In this document: in pieces, positions 43,601 to 55,173 of the stretch | Numbering within the stretch: position 1 is the first letter of the stretch | Layout of the letters: each line of letters opens with the position of its first letter | Position numbers and translations under genes: made by a program | NCBI GenBank assembly: GCA_030562195.1 | Contig: JAUJPP010000005.1 | Span: forward strand, 23,485,106-23,549,105 | Length of the DNA stretch: 64,000 nt | DNA from: Nipponacmea schrenckii | Taxonomy: Eukaryota > Mollusca > Gastropoda > Lottiidae | Direction of reading: 5' to 3' | Notes under the pieces: generated by a model | Database searches by the model: none | Told to the model about the DNA's origin: nothing | Seen by the model: the letters and a program-made list of their open reading frames with translations, nothing else

Positions 43601-46600
43601 GTGTACAATAATGGTCTTGAAATGATTATTTCATCTATTAAATTTTAGTTTTCTGAATTCTAGTCCACAGATATTATTCAAATATTCCACAAGGTATTAT
43701 CATAAGAAATATAATTATTTGGCATATATTGCATAATGGAAAACTTTTATTTTAGTTTAGAGTTTTCTTTTTTTCGTTTTTAGGTAAATTTTATCATGTA
43801 TTTTTTCCAGATAGGTTCGAAGCGTTGTCATGACCTGTCTGAGCAAACATGCATTATTCCACAACTTGGTTCGGGACCAGATTCGTCGACATCCGGTTCA
43901 GGTTATTATACTGTCAAAGACTACAAAGGAATTTTGCAGTATGCAGCAGATCGCCATATAGAGATAATACCGGAAGTAGACATGCCGGGACATGCACATT
44001 CAGCTATCAAATCCATGGCTGCTCGATCTAAGATGTTGGAAAATATTGGAGACATTGCCAATTCTAATAAATACTCTTTGAATGACCCAGAAGATACATC
44101 TGATTATACGTCTGTTCAACTCTTCAACGATAACTCGATTAACCCTTGTATTGAGTCAACTTATGTGTTTATTCAGCACGTAATTCAACAGGTAGGTGGC
44201 CCTTTAATTTTCACGTGTATAAAATAAAAACCCAGGTAGTAACTAATAATCTGAGCCGCTAACCGAAACAGCATATTGGCAATATACTTGTTTTGTGTAT
44301 TCCATTCTGTATTTCAATATAGATGGTGGTTGGCTGTTACATCAGAATATTATGGAAATACGTGGGAAATATAATATTTTTCAGAGGAAATGTTATCAAG
44401 AAATCACTATAGGTGTCTTTTCTGTTTCAGTTAAAATTACTCCACAATGGCATCAACCCCTTGAAAACATTTCATTTCGGTGGTGACGAAGTTGCCGAGG
44501 GATCGTGGTTAAATTCTACAGCTTGTAAGAAACATGAAGAATCAAAATCTGTAGATGCTCTTAAGGAATTATTCACTATGCGAATATCAAACTTGACCAA
44601 TGCTGAAGGATTAGATCTCGCCGGTTGGGAAGATGGTTTGAAGAAATCTGGAAACACTCCATTTGATTTGAACAAACTTGTCAATAGTAAAGTTTATGGA
44701 TATGCTTGGTCTAATGTATGGGAGAGGGGAACTGCCCCAAAAGCCCATATATGGGCTAATAAAGGATACAAGGTATTTATTTGAATTGTCTAGACATTGA
44801 AGTGGGATGCTTTTGTTTCGCTCTTTAATACACTGCTAACTCGGTAAATAGTTATTTTTTATCCCAAAGGAATTAATGTTAGTAAATACTGATACATATT
44901 TTTGTTCTAGGTGGTAATGGCCCCAGCAACTCATTATTATTTTGACCATCCATATGAACCTGACCCATTAGAACGGGGTCACTACTGGGCTGCCAGATAT
45001 ACAGACACCAAGAAAGTTTTCGGATTTATGCCGAATAATTTGTATGCAAATGCCGAACTAAAAGTGTCTGGGGAACCTATCTCAAAATCCGACTTCTGTG
45101 GAGACGATGGAAAAAAATGTCCCGATTTAGAAAAACCTGAAAATTTGATAGGCAAGTATTGTGACTCTCTGTCAATTTTCAAACCCTGTAAAGTGATTAA
45201 AAAACATCAACATTATCAAGAGATATTGTCGTCACCCATGTCCGTAAACAATTCCTTACGCAATTCTGATGATTTTGATTTTGATGAAACTTGATATGAT
45301 TGTTTATGACGCAAGGTTGGAATCTATTGAAAATCAGCGAAATCGGAAAAATTAAGAACGAGTTATTGCCCTTGTTCTTGAATGGCTCGTAAACACTGTA
45401 CAAGTCTTGATGGATTTTGATGAAACTTGGTTTGGGAGTGTTATAACTCAAGGATGAACCTTAATGAAAATCAGCGAAATCGAAAAATATTAAGTATGAG
45501 TTATTGCCCTTGAACAATTTTTAATGCATTTTAATGAAATCGAAAAAATATTTAGTATCAGTTATTTCCCTTGTTTGCTGAAATATCACCCAAAGGTGAA
45601 CCCTATTGAAAATCAAATATATCGCAATATATTTGAAATGAATTGTGGCCCTTGTTCTTTTAAATGTGTTTGATTTTTGGCCCATAAAACATTCTATATG
45701 GTATAATTCTTGGTGGATTTATATAAAACTTGGTATGAGTCTTTGTTATCACGCAAGCATTGACCAAGCATTAAAAATCAGATGAATCGAAAAATAAAAT
45801 AAATCGTAAACATTCTAGAAAGCACGAAATAAGATGAATCGAAAAATATTTAGTATCAGATGTTTTAGAAAAGGCAATTAATTTTTAGCTCGTAAACACT
45901 TTAGAAAGCACAATTTTTGATGGATTTTGATGAAACTTGGCATGAGCATTTTTGTTATCGCCCAATGATGAGCCCTATTGAAAATGAAGAATATCTAAAT
46001 ATATTAAATATCAATTCTTGCCCTTGTTCTTTAAAACGCGTTCGATGAGTATGTGTTATCACCCAAGGATGAACCCTAATGAAAACCAGATGAATCGAAA
46101 AATATTTAGTATCAGTTGTTTTGAAAACGCATTAAATTTTTAGCTCGTAAACACTCTAGAAACCACAAAGTCAGATGATTCGAAAATATTTATAATCAGT
46201 TGTTTTTGAAAACGCATTAAATTTTTAGCTCGTAAAGACTCTAGAAAGCACAATTCTTGATTGATTTTGATTTAACTTGGCATGGGTATTTTGATGAGCC
46301 CACTGATTGTAACTGTACTGTCAAGTTTTTATTCAAAATCAATGATGCCAGTGGGCGTATATTTCCATGTCTGGCAAGCTATCTTTTATTTTGATTTTGA
46401 TGTTTAATAACATGCTTATCAATATATATATTAGCCAAATTCATCATATGTTGTTTTAACATTACCATTCAAAAAATTTGGAAATCGATTAAATCAATTG
46501 TAAAGCTCAAGCTTTGCTTTTGAAAGTTTTGCTTGCCAATCTATTAAATCGATTTCCAATCCTTGTTTTCTTTAGATTTGTTTTCTTCAAACGCAATGCT

Positions 46601-49487
46601 TTTTCTTTTTTTAGTTCTCTCTCCCTTTCTGGTCACGTTTCCGAGCCATAACTGCAAATGCCTCACATAATCTGACGTGATATTCTAACGTACTCGTTGT
46701 TGTTCAAACCAAAAATGACGTCGGACATTCCAAAGTTTTTGTTTTTCTTAAATTACAGCTCTATTTCAAATCCAATTTTGTTCGGACTTTTCTTATTTAC
46801 TACATTTAACTTACTGTAATTTTACAGGATAGCAGTTTAAAAAATTTAAAATTTTGACTATTGTCGGTGACTTTTTTATTTTTAAATTTAACGCTTTTTC
46901 CAACTTCTACAATTTTGATTTGATCGAAATAAAAATTTTCAGGTATATAGACATGTCAACAAAATATCTGTTTACAAAAATTCAACAGTAAGTAACGCGT
47001 CAGCCGCCATTATGAAATGATGAGGGGGTTATCGGACAACTGTAATTTTAATGTCTATGTTATCTTCAATCGATTGCTCAAAATTTGTACTGACTTATGA
47101 CTATTCGTAATTTCACGGTCTCTATAATACACCGACAATCACCGTTTTTCAAAACGAAAAGTTTCACTGAATATCTCACAATCTCATAATGATTGTAAGT
47201 TTTCAACATTATTATTGTACACATCGGATAAGATTCCAATCAATATGTAATTTTTGCAACTGTTATGGCTTGCAAAGTATGTATATTCATCCTTAATATT
47301 GTGCATGGATATTGGTCAATCTATTACCGATTTGTCAAAAAAGAACCTTTAAGAATTTTTTAATAATGGCATAGGTTTTACAATTAACACATTTTTTTAA
47401 GTTTAACATAGCCTAGCTTGATTTTCATTGTTAAGGTCGTTAATCTAAGATGTCCATTCATACTTTGATCTTTGATGTCTTACTTCCACTTTCGGTTTGA
47501 CAGAAAACAGCATTTTTCATAAATCTTAATGCTCAAATCTCCTTTATTTGACCAATTGACCTGAATAAAAATTATTGTGCTGGATGAAATAATATCTTCA
47601 TGTTTGTTATGCGATTATAACTTCCGGATTTACAGCAATTTTAAAATCGACTTCTTACAACAGTACGTCTTTCCACTATCGAAAATTAAGTTACTTATCG
47701 ACTATTGAATTAAACAAGGGTACGCAATACCATTTACGGTTCCATTTTTTTAGGGGGGGGGGGGCTTTATAGCTCAATTTGAAAATGCATATTGTGCATT
47801 AATTTTGTATTGAGTCTGTAGGACTTATGTAGGGGTCGATTTTTTGCGGAAAGTTAATTGTGAGATGGTTTATTTGAAACAGTTGAAAATTTTAAAATGT
47901 TGAAAACAATTTTAGAGAACACTGTTCGATATCGAACTGTATTTCAGAAATAAACTAGGTTGAACATTTCTTTAATATTTATCTTGCATGATTGATATAA
48001 TTTACCATCTGCCTCATAATGTAAAGGAAACGCCACCAACGAGGGCGTTTCTAATGTTTCCAGGATTTGTTCAACAGTAATTTTTTGGGATGATTTTCAC
48101 TTGGTTGTGCATTATTCGAGTAAAAAATAAACTTGCGAGCCCATTATTGTGTCTGGCCATCTTTCATTTATATATACTTTCATATTAATTTTAGTGAATG
48201 CGCATTTTTGGTTCTTTAGTACATTTTCATGTTGGTATATATTATTTTTCTAGGAATCCAAGGTAACCTTTGGAGTGAGACTGTGCGTCAACCAGATCAA
48301 TTAGATTACATGATATTTCCAAGATTGTTAGCACTAGCAGAGAGGGCGTGGCATAAGGCAGAATGGGAAGATATTGATGATAAGCAAAGTAGAAAGAAGG
48401 CAAGAGATGCTGACTGGGAGAGTTTTTCAAATAGTCTTGGCTATGCTGAATTAAAAATGCTAGATAAAATAAACATCTCGTACAGGGTTCCACCACCTGG
48501 TATCAAGTGAGTTTTGAAGCAGATAAAATGATTTTATACATCGGAGGCCAAAGTATAACAATATTGTATATGTGCAGATACGGAGGTCCTTAGCGAGATT
48601 TAGCACTATTAGCAGGGTTACAGGTTAAATGTTGCGCTTTGCTTTGTTTAGTATCGGGTCTGGAATGTATAATAAGATACATTTATATTTTTTGCTAAGA
48701 GCTTTGAGCTTTATATTTTTAAAGGAATCTTTGCTATAATTACTAACAAAAAATATGTAAATATTGCAATGAATAGTACTTTAAAGCTATAATTCAGTCT
48801 CTGATGTCTTTTCTTTTTTTTTCTGAAACTTATAAAAGAAAAGATGGACAGATTGTATACGCCAACTGTGAAATCCCTGGATTGAAAGTTATGATGTCGA
48901 AAGATGGTAAGGATTGGAAACGGGTATCCAGTGAAGGCATCCGAGTTGAGGGAAGCTGGAAGTTTGTTTCATTGTAAGTAATAAGCAGGACATATCGAAT
49001 AAATCGAAGTAGAAATATAAATATGTGAATACTGCTCATAAATATTAACATTGACATTAATACAAACATAAACCTCGTACCACTGAGATAACAATTTAAT
49101 AGATGGTGCATTTTGAGTCTAAATATTTGCATTACCAGTTGATAGAACCCAATTTCAGCCAAGCATATCACTAAAGGTTAACAATATCACATATAAAATG
49201 TACATTTCGACAGAAAAGATAGCACGACCTCAAGTTTCAGTTACGTCACTTCAGTTTTTCACTAAAAAGACATGGCATGTTAAGAATTTAGTATATTCCC
49301 TTTTTTCAGATCTGCTGACGAACGAAGAAGATCTCGCGAAATTTCAATGGAATTCACTACTAAACCTACTTCAGGAAGCATGCCATTTCAATACCAGTAT
49401 ACATCAATAAAAATTATAATAACATTTATTATAACAACTGTAGGAATTTTTGTCACTGATATCCGTATTCTGCAGTTTTCTGTATAG
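34657..49487 (+). CDS. Chitobiase-like beta-N-acetylhexosaminidase (GH20), module 2, complete, with C-terminal membrane segment
   Basis: Exons: 34657-35146, 41417-41625, 42832-43289, 43811-44191, 44431-44772, 44911-45151, 48254-48506, 48839-48973, 49310-49487. They total 2687 nt, giving 894 codons plus stop with every phase matching, the usual chitobiase length. Domains: CHB_HEX N-terminal domain (NLSIEYEVMSNFDNNADTYL to about residue 180), GH20b (IIPTPLQYTVSNEQSLALPD), catalytic barrel (RGMHIDVGRNF, KLHFHLTDDEGWRLEIPG, QRCHDLSE-like KRCHDLSEQTC, EIIPEVDMPGHAHSA, TFHFGGDEVAEGSW with the Asp-Glu pair, YYFDHPYEPDPLERGHYW, GNLWSETVR), and a C-terminal domain (GQIVYANCEIPGLKVMMSKD). The end is basic then hydrophobic (IKIIITFIITTVGIFVTDI), a likely membrane anchor. 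Intron 6 starts with GC (G|GCAAGT), the known GC-AG class. An AATAAA lies at about 49526. No signal peptide precedes this module, which fits fusion to module 1. Confidence 0.92.
36485..37851. mobile_element. TTAA-flanked foldback element with nested inverted repeats
   Basis: Ends TTAAAGCTGAACTCCTG and its complement, with long arms of about 130-160 bp (36485-36620 and 37690-37851). Inside are two more inverted pairs: 36620-36660 with 37085-37125 (AAGGCCTTTTTATTTAAGC) and 37129-37190 with 37630-37700 (TACATTGTACGTGGCAG). No transposase. TTAA at both ends suggests piggyBac-type mobilisation. It is inserted in the intron of the Harbinger transposase. Confidence 0.75.
37987..38375. mobile_element. 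TTAA-flanked MITE, copy 2, truncated
   Basis: Reverse-complement copy of 1504-1920. It ends in GCCCC-TTTAA, has the AGGGGTCG-type inner motif and lacks about 75 bp at the other end. Confidence 0.8.
38436..40794 (-). pseudogene. Harbinger accessory gene: MADF/Myb-like DNA-binding protein, broken
   Basis: ATG at 40794 encodes a MADF-type domain: MTELVWTLEKKDILVAKCSE then KPCLYAVSSPDYADRIKKES and IVCTLEVIGK. Later pieces on the same strand fit the rest: TKKTKWLLDKLSFLNGQNGD (39672-39590, ending at GTAAGC) and a Gln/Pro/Asp stretch (38785-38690) then FDTYVSQTFATMDLRHVCR (38490-38436). Autonomous Harbinger elements carry such a second gene, whose product binds the transposon ends and helps nuclear import of the transposase. 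Frameshifts and the internal repeat (39.75-40.56 kb) suggest it is dead. Confidence 0.65.
39750..40565. repeat. Tandem repeat, about 161-bp period, with ATACGCCCACAT palindrome head
   Basis: Begins with an inverted ATACGCCCACATG...CATGTGGACGTAT-like palindrome and a GTCGGTCC/GTCC run (39797-39835). About five units follow, each starting TTGTGTACGCAA and including TGAATGAAACTTGGTATGTG and TCGGACAAGTTCGAAAATGG. Confidence 0.85.
41626..42831. repeat. Intron 2 of module 2 with degenerate dispersed repeat
   Basis: Between about 42035 and 42640 the repeat family recurs: ATACGCCCATAC head, then GATGGATTTTGATAAAACTT, CAAGGATGAAACCTATTGGA and ATCAGACCAAT, in about three loose units. The rest shows nothing. 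Confidence 0.6.
43290..43810. other. Intron 3 of module 2, nothing recognised
   Basis: GTGATC donor, TTTTTTCCAG acceptor. No repeat or coding signal. Confidence 0.6.
45152..48253. repeat. Intron 6 of module 2: GC-AG intron with degenerate tandem repeats
   Basis: The donor is GCAAGT. From about 45230 to 46370 the 'GGATTTTGATGAAACTTGG ... AAGGATGAACCCTATTGAAA ... TAGTATCAGTT' unit recurs with roughly 100-170-bp spacing and heavy decay. A run of 12 G lies at 47753-47764. The remainder (46.4-48.25 kb) shows nothing. Confidence 0.65.
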
Positions 49488-50008
49488 TTTATATAGGCCT
49501 AATATATTATGAGATAATTGTATAAAATAAAGTTAGCAAAATTAGCAAAACAGTTTAAGTTAAGGTAAACGCATGAAATGATTTGAGATATCTATATTAA
49601 TTTCAGAATGTAAATCTTATTTTCATTCCTCTACAATAAGAGAAGCTGAAGTGATTGTCGTAAAGCATCATCCCCAACTAAATATCGGTATATGCATAAT
49701 TTGATAAAGATACAAAATCTTTTAACAGATGATAAAATTTGTAAATTGCATTTATTTTGTTATTTTGTTATGTAAAATACAACTGATCAACACTTTTGAA
49801 ATAAATACACGTTCCTTGCGTTGTTCTCTTTGATACGTAAAATCGTATGAAGTTCCGAGTCAATTATTTCTCGTAAAGTCTCACTTTCGAGATTAGGTGA
49901 ATAGTACTGTGCAGCCGTGACAAATCATTGAACTGCTTTAATCCGTTGTGATAGGACGTGGGTTTGTCACTGGTTTCAGTTTAATCAGATTTACTTGTTT
50001 TAAGTGTT
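49488..50008. other. 3' flank of the GH20 gene
   Basis: Holds the likely polyadenylation signal AATAAA (about 49526). Otherwise no gene or repeat seen before the DIRS-like element. Confidence 0.5.
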
Positions 50009-53000
50009 TTGAAGGCAATTCAGGCAAATCAAAATACACAGAATGCTAAATTTGAGTCTTTAGCAAGTAAAGTTGATGAAATGTATTACTGTGATGACGG
50101 TAACACTGGCTATAATGATGATGATCTTGCAGCTGCAGATGAAGATGATCCAAATGATTATGAGGGTTTAGATGATACACTTCTTGAGCCAGACCATAAA
50201 AGAACTCGGTTTGATGTGGATTCTGAGTTACCTCCATCTAGTGAGACACGTGTATCAAGGTTTTCTCAAGCTGGTAAGAAGTTACGTGTGAAGGATACAT
50301 GTGATGTTCCAGTTAATGATGAATAAGCTTCATTGGTTGATGGATGGTTCCGTAAAGGAATCGAAGAAGATCGATATTTTGAATTGATCAAGACCATAGC
50401 TCGACCAGAAAATTGTACTTCTCTGGTGAATATTATAACAAACCAACTTGTTTGGGAATTTTTGGGAGCTCAGACTAAAATAGGTGACAAGAAAATACAG
50501 AATGCACAAACGTCACTTGTTAAAGGGGCTATTATTTTGACCAAGTTAACTGATGTCTTGGTAAGTGTTTCTAACGAAGGTTCAGATGAGAATTTGGAGA
50601 AAGCTTTGGAAGCTTTAGCTTTACTTGGCCATGCAAATAAACAATTATGTTTTATAAGACGAGAAAACATGAAACCAGACATGAAGGGCGAATATTCTCA
50701 TCTTTGTAGCCAAACTCTCAAGTATACTGATCATCCCTTTGGTGATGATGTGTCAAAAACTGTTAAGGACATTTCAGACTGTTCTAGGATCAGCAATAAG
50801 ATTTCTCATGGTCGAGGATTCGGTAACTCCTGTGCGAGGTCAGTACGTGGTAGAGGTTTTCGTGGAAGAATCAGTAGAGGCCATTTCCGTGGTAGAGGTT
50901 TTGGTGCAAGTAGCTCAAATTATGGTGCTTCAAAGAACTTTCAGAAGAAAGGGCAAGGTCGTCCCTCACCGAGCCAAAAGTAGATCACAAGGCAAGTAAA
51001 ACAATTAATAGTTTTCAGGCTGGTAGATTATCATTGTTTATCAATGAATGGGACAAATTAACTTCTGATAGAACAATTTTGGATATTGTAAAAGGTTATC
51101 ATCTGGACTTTATAGATGAGTTGCCTCCCTTTCAGGAGTCAATGCCATATCAGCTTAAATTCTCTTCTGAAAAATTTGAGGTTATCTCAAATGAAATTCA
51201 AAATTTATTGGAAATGAATGTTATAAAAGAAGTGCCTTTTGATAAAGATGGGTTTTATTCATCTATTTTTGTGCGACAAAAACCAAATGGTAAATATCGA
51301 ATGATTTTGAATTTGAAAAATTTGAATCAATTTATCACATACCATCATTTTAAGATGGATTCATTTGAAACAGCACTTACTCTTGTTTTTCCAAATTGTT
51401 ACTTTGGAATTTGTTGATTTTCTAATGCTTATTATTCCATTAGTATGACTAAAGACCATCAAAAATATTTGAGGTTTATGTGAAATGAAAAAGCTTATCA
51501 GTATAATGCTCTTCCACAGGGTTTATCTAGTGCACCTAGAATATTTACAAAGTTATTGAAACCTATGTATTCCACACTCAGGAGATTGGGTCATATAAAT
51601 TTAGTATATATTGATGACTCTCTTTTGATTGGCATTTCTGAGACTGAGTGTTCAGAAAACATCAATTCAACTTTATCTCTAGTTGAAAGCTTGGGATTCA
51701 TTGTGAATTATGAAAAATCTGTTCTCAAGCCATCTCAACAAGTTATATTTCTTGGTAATATTATTGATTCTGTTTTAATGACAGTCACCCTCACATCCCA
51801 AAGAAGGGAGCGTATGGTTTCAGCTTTTAGTGATATTATTAAGCTTTCAAAAGTAAAAATTAGAGAATTAGCCAGAGTTATTGGGTTATTGGTTATTGGT
51901 TATTTCACATGGTGATATTGATTTCACTGTCATTTCTGATGCCTCTTTTCAGGTTGGGGAGCTGTCTTTAATGATTTAAAAACTGGTTGTAGATGGTCTG
52001 ATTTTGAAACAGGTAATTCAATAAATTATCTAGAACTTCTAGCTTGTTTTCATGGCTTAAGATCATTTAATGAAGCTAAGAAATTTAATGGCAAACATAT
52101 CAAGGTTTTATTAGATAATGTAACTGCGGTGTATTATATTAATGAGATGGGAGGTATCCATTCACTACAATGTGATAGTTTAGATAAAGAAATTTGGACA
52201 TGGTGTATAAATAAGTATATTTGGCTATCTGCTAGCCATATTCCAGGCAAGTGAAATTTTATCGACATTCATTATAGGAAGTTAGATGACCAGAGAGAGT
52301 GGATGCTTAACCCATCAGTTTTTGAAAAAATTGTTGATTTGTTTGGTCTTCCAGACATTGATCATTTTGCCTCAAGGCTGAATTGCCAAGTGAGAAAATT
52401 TTGTTCATGGAAACCTGATCCTAATGCTACCTTTATTGATGCTTTTTCATTTTCATGGAATGAGTTATTTTATTATCTTAATCCTCCTTTCAGTCTCCTA
52501 GGTCGCTGCATTCAGAAAATCCGCTTAGACAAAGCCGAAGAAATTGTGGTAGCACCAATTTGGTACAGCCAGCCTTGGTTTACCAGTCTCATGGAACTTC
52601 TAATAGAGATTCCGATTATGATCAAACCTCAGCCAGACCTTTTGTTACAACCGGTCTCGAAGGAGAAACATCCTCTTCACAAGTCGATACATCTGAAGAT
52701 TTGCCGGGTGTCCTGGAAGTCAGGAACCAAGAAACAATATAAAGTATTTTATAAAGGATGGTTTCAGTACTGTAGTGGGGGGAAATTAGTCCGTTTTCAG
52801 CCTCTGTAGAAAATGTTGTCAATTTTCTGGCAGAGTTGTTCCATTCTGGTTTAGGCTACAGTGCAATAAATACTGCTAGAGGAGCTTTGTCTTCTATGGG
52901 ATTGATGTTTGATGGATTTTTAGCAGGGTCACCTGGTCATTAGGTCTTTGAAAGGTGTTTATAATTTAAAACCTACTAAATCTCGTCATTCTACAATTTG

Positions 53001-53334
53001 GAATGTTTCGCCTGTTCTTGCATATTTGCAAAAACTTTCTCCTGTTTGTGAACTAACGTTATAAAACTTAACTTCGAAACTAGTCATGTTGATTTCACTG
53101 CTTTGTTTAACTAGAGTGCTGACATTACATTGTCTTAGACTGAGTAATATGATTGTGAAAAAATCATCCTACGTTTTCACATTCACTGATTTGTTAAAAG
53201 TCAGTCGACCAGGTTATAAAAAGCCAGATATTGTGTTGTGTGCTTATCAACCTGACTTTGTGTTTATACCGTACTCAAACATTATCTGGAGAGTCATACT
53301 CTTCGAAAAGACCAAGATCTCAACTTTCTATTGA
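50009..53334 (+). mobile_element. DIRS-like tyrosine-recombinase retrotransposon, decayed
   Basis: Gag-like part (50009-50980): acidic region then DGWFRKGIEEDRYFELIKTI and an RGRGFRG-rich end, with one in-frame stop at 50324. Reverse transcriptase (51034-51915): FVRQKPNGKYRMILNLKNLN, YNALPQGLSSAPRIFTKL, LVYIDDSLLIG (catalytic Asp pair), VFLGNIID-like VIFLGNIIDS. RNase H region (51930-52260): SDASFQ.GWGAVF, LLDNVTAVYYINEMGG, SASHIPGK. Then IDHFASRLNCQVRKFCSW and LNPPFSLLGRCI, a block typical of DIRS polyproteins. Tyrosine recombinase pieces (52720-53330): SAINTARGALSSMGL and TLHCLRLSNMIVKKSSYVFT. At least five stops or frameshifts. Terminal repeats were not found. Confidence 0.85.
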
Positions 53335-53338
53335 TATA

Positions 53339-53341
<3 letters not shown>

Positions 53342-53375
<34 letters not shown>

Positions 53376-53398
53376 TTTATTTTCATATATATATATAA
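53342..53398. repeat. (TA)n microsatellite
   Basis: A run of TA dinucleotides interrupted by CCTTTATTTTC, between the DIRS-like and piggyBac remnants. Confidence 0.9.
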
Positions 53399-53504
53399 AT
53401 AAAGGAACCCTTCTTTTGGGATCCCCTGCCTGCAGTTAGAACACCCCAAATAAATCGTGTACGCCAATTGGATGGGAAAGTAGTCAATGTCGACGGAAAT
53501 TTTC

Positions 53505-54455
53505 ATGAAGAGGAGGCTTTCAACCTATATATTTGTTTAGATATTCTGGATAATAAAAATGGACAAACAAATTTGCTGAATCTGAGCTTCAAACAAAATG
53601 AAAGGAAACAGATGTAATCGAAATCAAGGCTCTTATTGGAATGAGGATTATTGCTGGTGTTACACACAATAACAATCAGAGTACAGAAATGATGTGGAGC
53701 ACCAAGTATGGATTGTCGATCAACGATCAACCATGTCCAGAGAGCGGTTGCAACTTTTGATGACATACTCCAGATTTGACAACAAAGAAAAACGATCTCA
53801 AAGGCAAGAACGTGATAAACTTGCTTATATTCGTCAAGTGAAACATTCAATGGCAGGCTTTAACGCTTTTATTCTGGAGCATACTCGACAGTTAACGAGC
53901 AGTTGGTTCCTTTTAGAGGAAGATGCAGCTTTAACCAATACATACCATCAAAGCCTGACATATATAAGCTCAAACTTTTTTGGATTGTAGATGCTAAAAT
54001 ATTTTATCCTTTGAAGTGCAAGTTTGTTTAGGAGAAAAAGTTGTTATGGATCTGGCCAGGCCAGAAACATCACTATGGACAATTATTTCACCACTCTGAA
54101 CCTGGCTTTGAATCTTGAGAAGGAACAGCTGAATTTAGTAGGAACTGTTCGTTCCAGTAGAACATTTGTTCCAGCTGAATTTCAACCCAAGCGTGTACGA
54201 GAAGTCGAATCTTCTATGTTTGGCCTTCAGGAAACAATAACTATGATGTCATAGTCCAAAGAAGTCCAAAGCTGTCGTCCTGCTTTCATCTATGCACAAA
54301 TCTCCAGATGTTGTTGTTAAGGAAAAACACAAGAACAATATGATACTACTTTAGTAGTACTGTTTTATAATGAAAGGGAGGAGTCGATTCCCTCGACCAG
54401 CTTTCTCATCGATATATTGTCAAGAGGAGAACCAAAAGATGGCCATTGGTATATT
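53505..54455 (+). pseudogene. piggyBac transposase, broken
   Basis: IEIKALIGMRIIAGVTHNNN (53615-53680), TMSRERLQLLMTYSRFDNKE and RQERDKLAYIRQV (53740-53840), GSGQARNITMDNYFTTLNLA (54035-54105, with the M-D-N motif that includes a catalytic Asp), LNLVGTVRSSRTFVP, then SLDQLSHRYIVKRRTKRWPL (54390-54450). Order matches piggyBac transposases. Frameshifts near 53690, 53990 and 54255; the C-terminal Cys-rich finger is missing. Confidence 0.85.
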
Positions 54456-54456
54456 T

Positions 54457-55000
54457 AAATCTCACTTCACATTATAAGAGTAGATGAGTGTGGGAACAAT
54501 TTTTTTTAATTACAATCAAACAAAGCACAAATTATAAAAACCTAATTAATAAATTAATATTATAAAAACTAAACTAAATGAAAGTGAAAGTTTGGTCTAC
54601 AAACCCCCTAGCTTAAGAGGGTAATAAAAGTAAAAGCTCGCCATCCGTTAGTAATACAACTAAATACGAGGTGGGAGGGTGGTAAACTCTGCGCAGCTTC
54701 GAGGAAGCGTGACTGCGTGGAGTCCACTATAGCGGCAGCAGAAGGGACGTAACTGAAACGAAGTAGTGCATGTTCGTTAAGTGTAAGATTGTAGGTTATG
54801 TTCGGTTCATTTAAAACTAAATTATTAAATTAATTCCCACTTAAAATCTCACTTCACATTATAAGAGTAGATGAGTGTGGGAACAAATTTATTAATTACA
54901 ATCAAACAGAGCACAAATTATAAAAACCTAATTAATAAATTAATATTATAAAAACTAAACTTAATGAAAGTGAAAGTTTGAGCTACAAATCCCAGACCAA
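54457..55000. repeat. Direct repeat of about 150 bp, 387 bp apart
   Basis: AAATCTCACTTCACATTATA begins both copies (54457 and 54844); each runs about 150 bp with few differences. Could be two units of a tandem repeat or short LTR-like ends. No coding sequence between. Confidence 0.75.
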
Positions 55001-55173
55001 TTAATTGGCAAGATATTTGAAATAAAGAGATAATGAGAATTAGGTTAATATAATCAAAGTTGAATTAAAGCCTGTCATTTTGGGCCCCATAGGAATTTAG
55101 GGAGTGCATTGCCAAATTGTTTCATGATGCACACTTTCTTGTCAGTTTTTTGGGTCCAAATATTGTCTAAAAC

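Noticed and set aside
54457..55000. The 150-bp direct repeats as LTRs of a retrotransposon
   Set aside because: Only 237 bp lie between them, with no primer site, polypurine tract or coding sequence; a two-unit tandem repeat is simpler.
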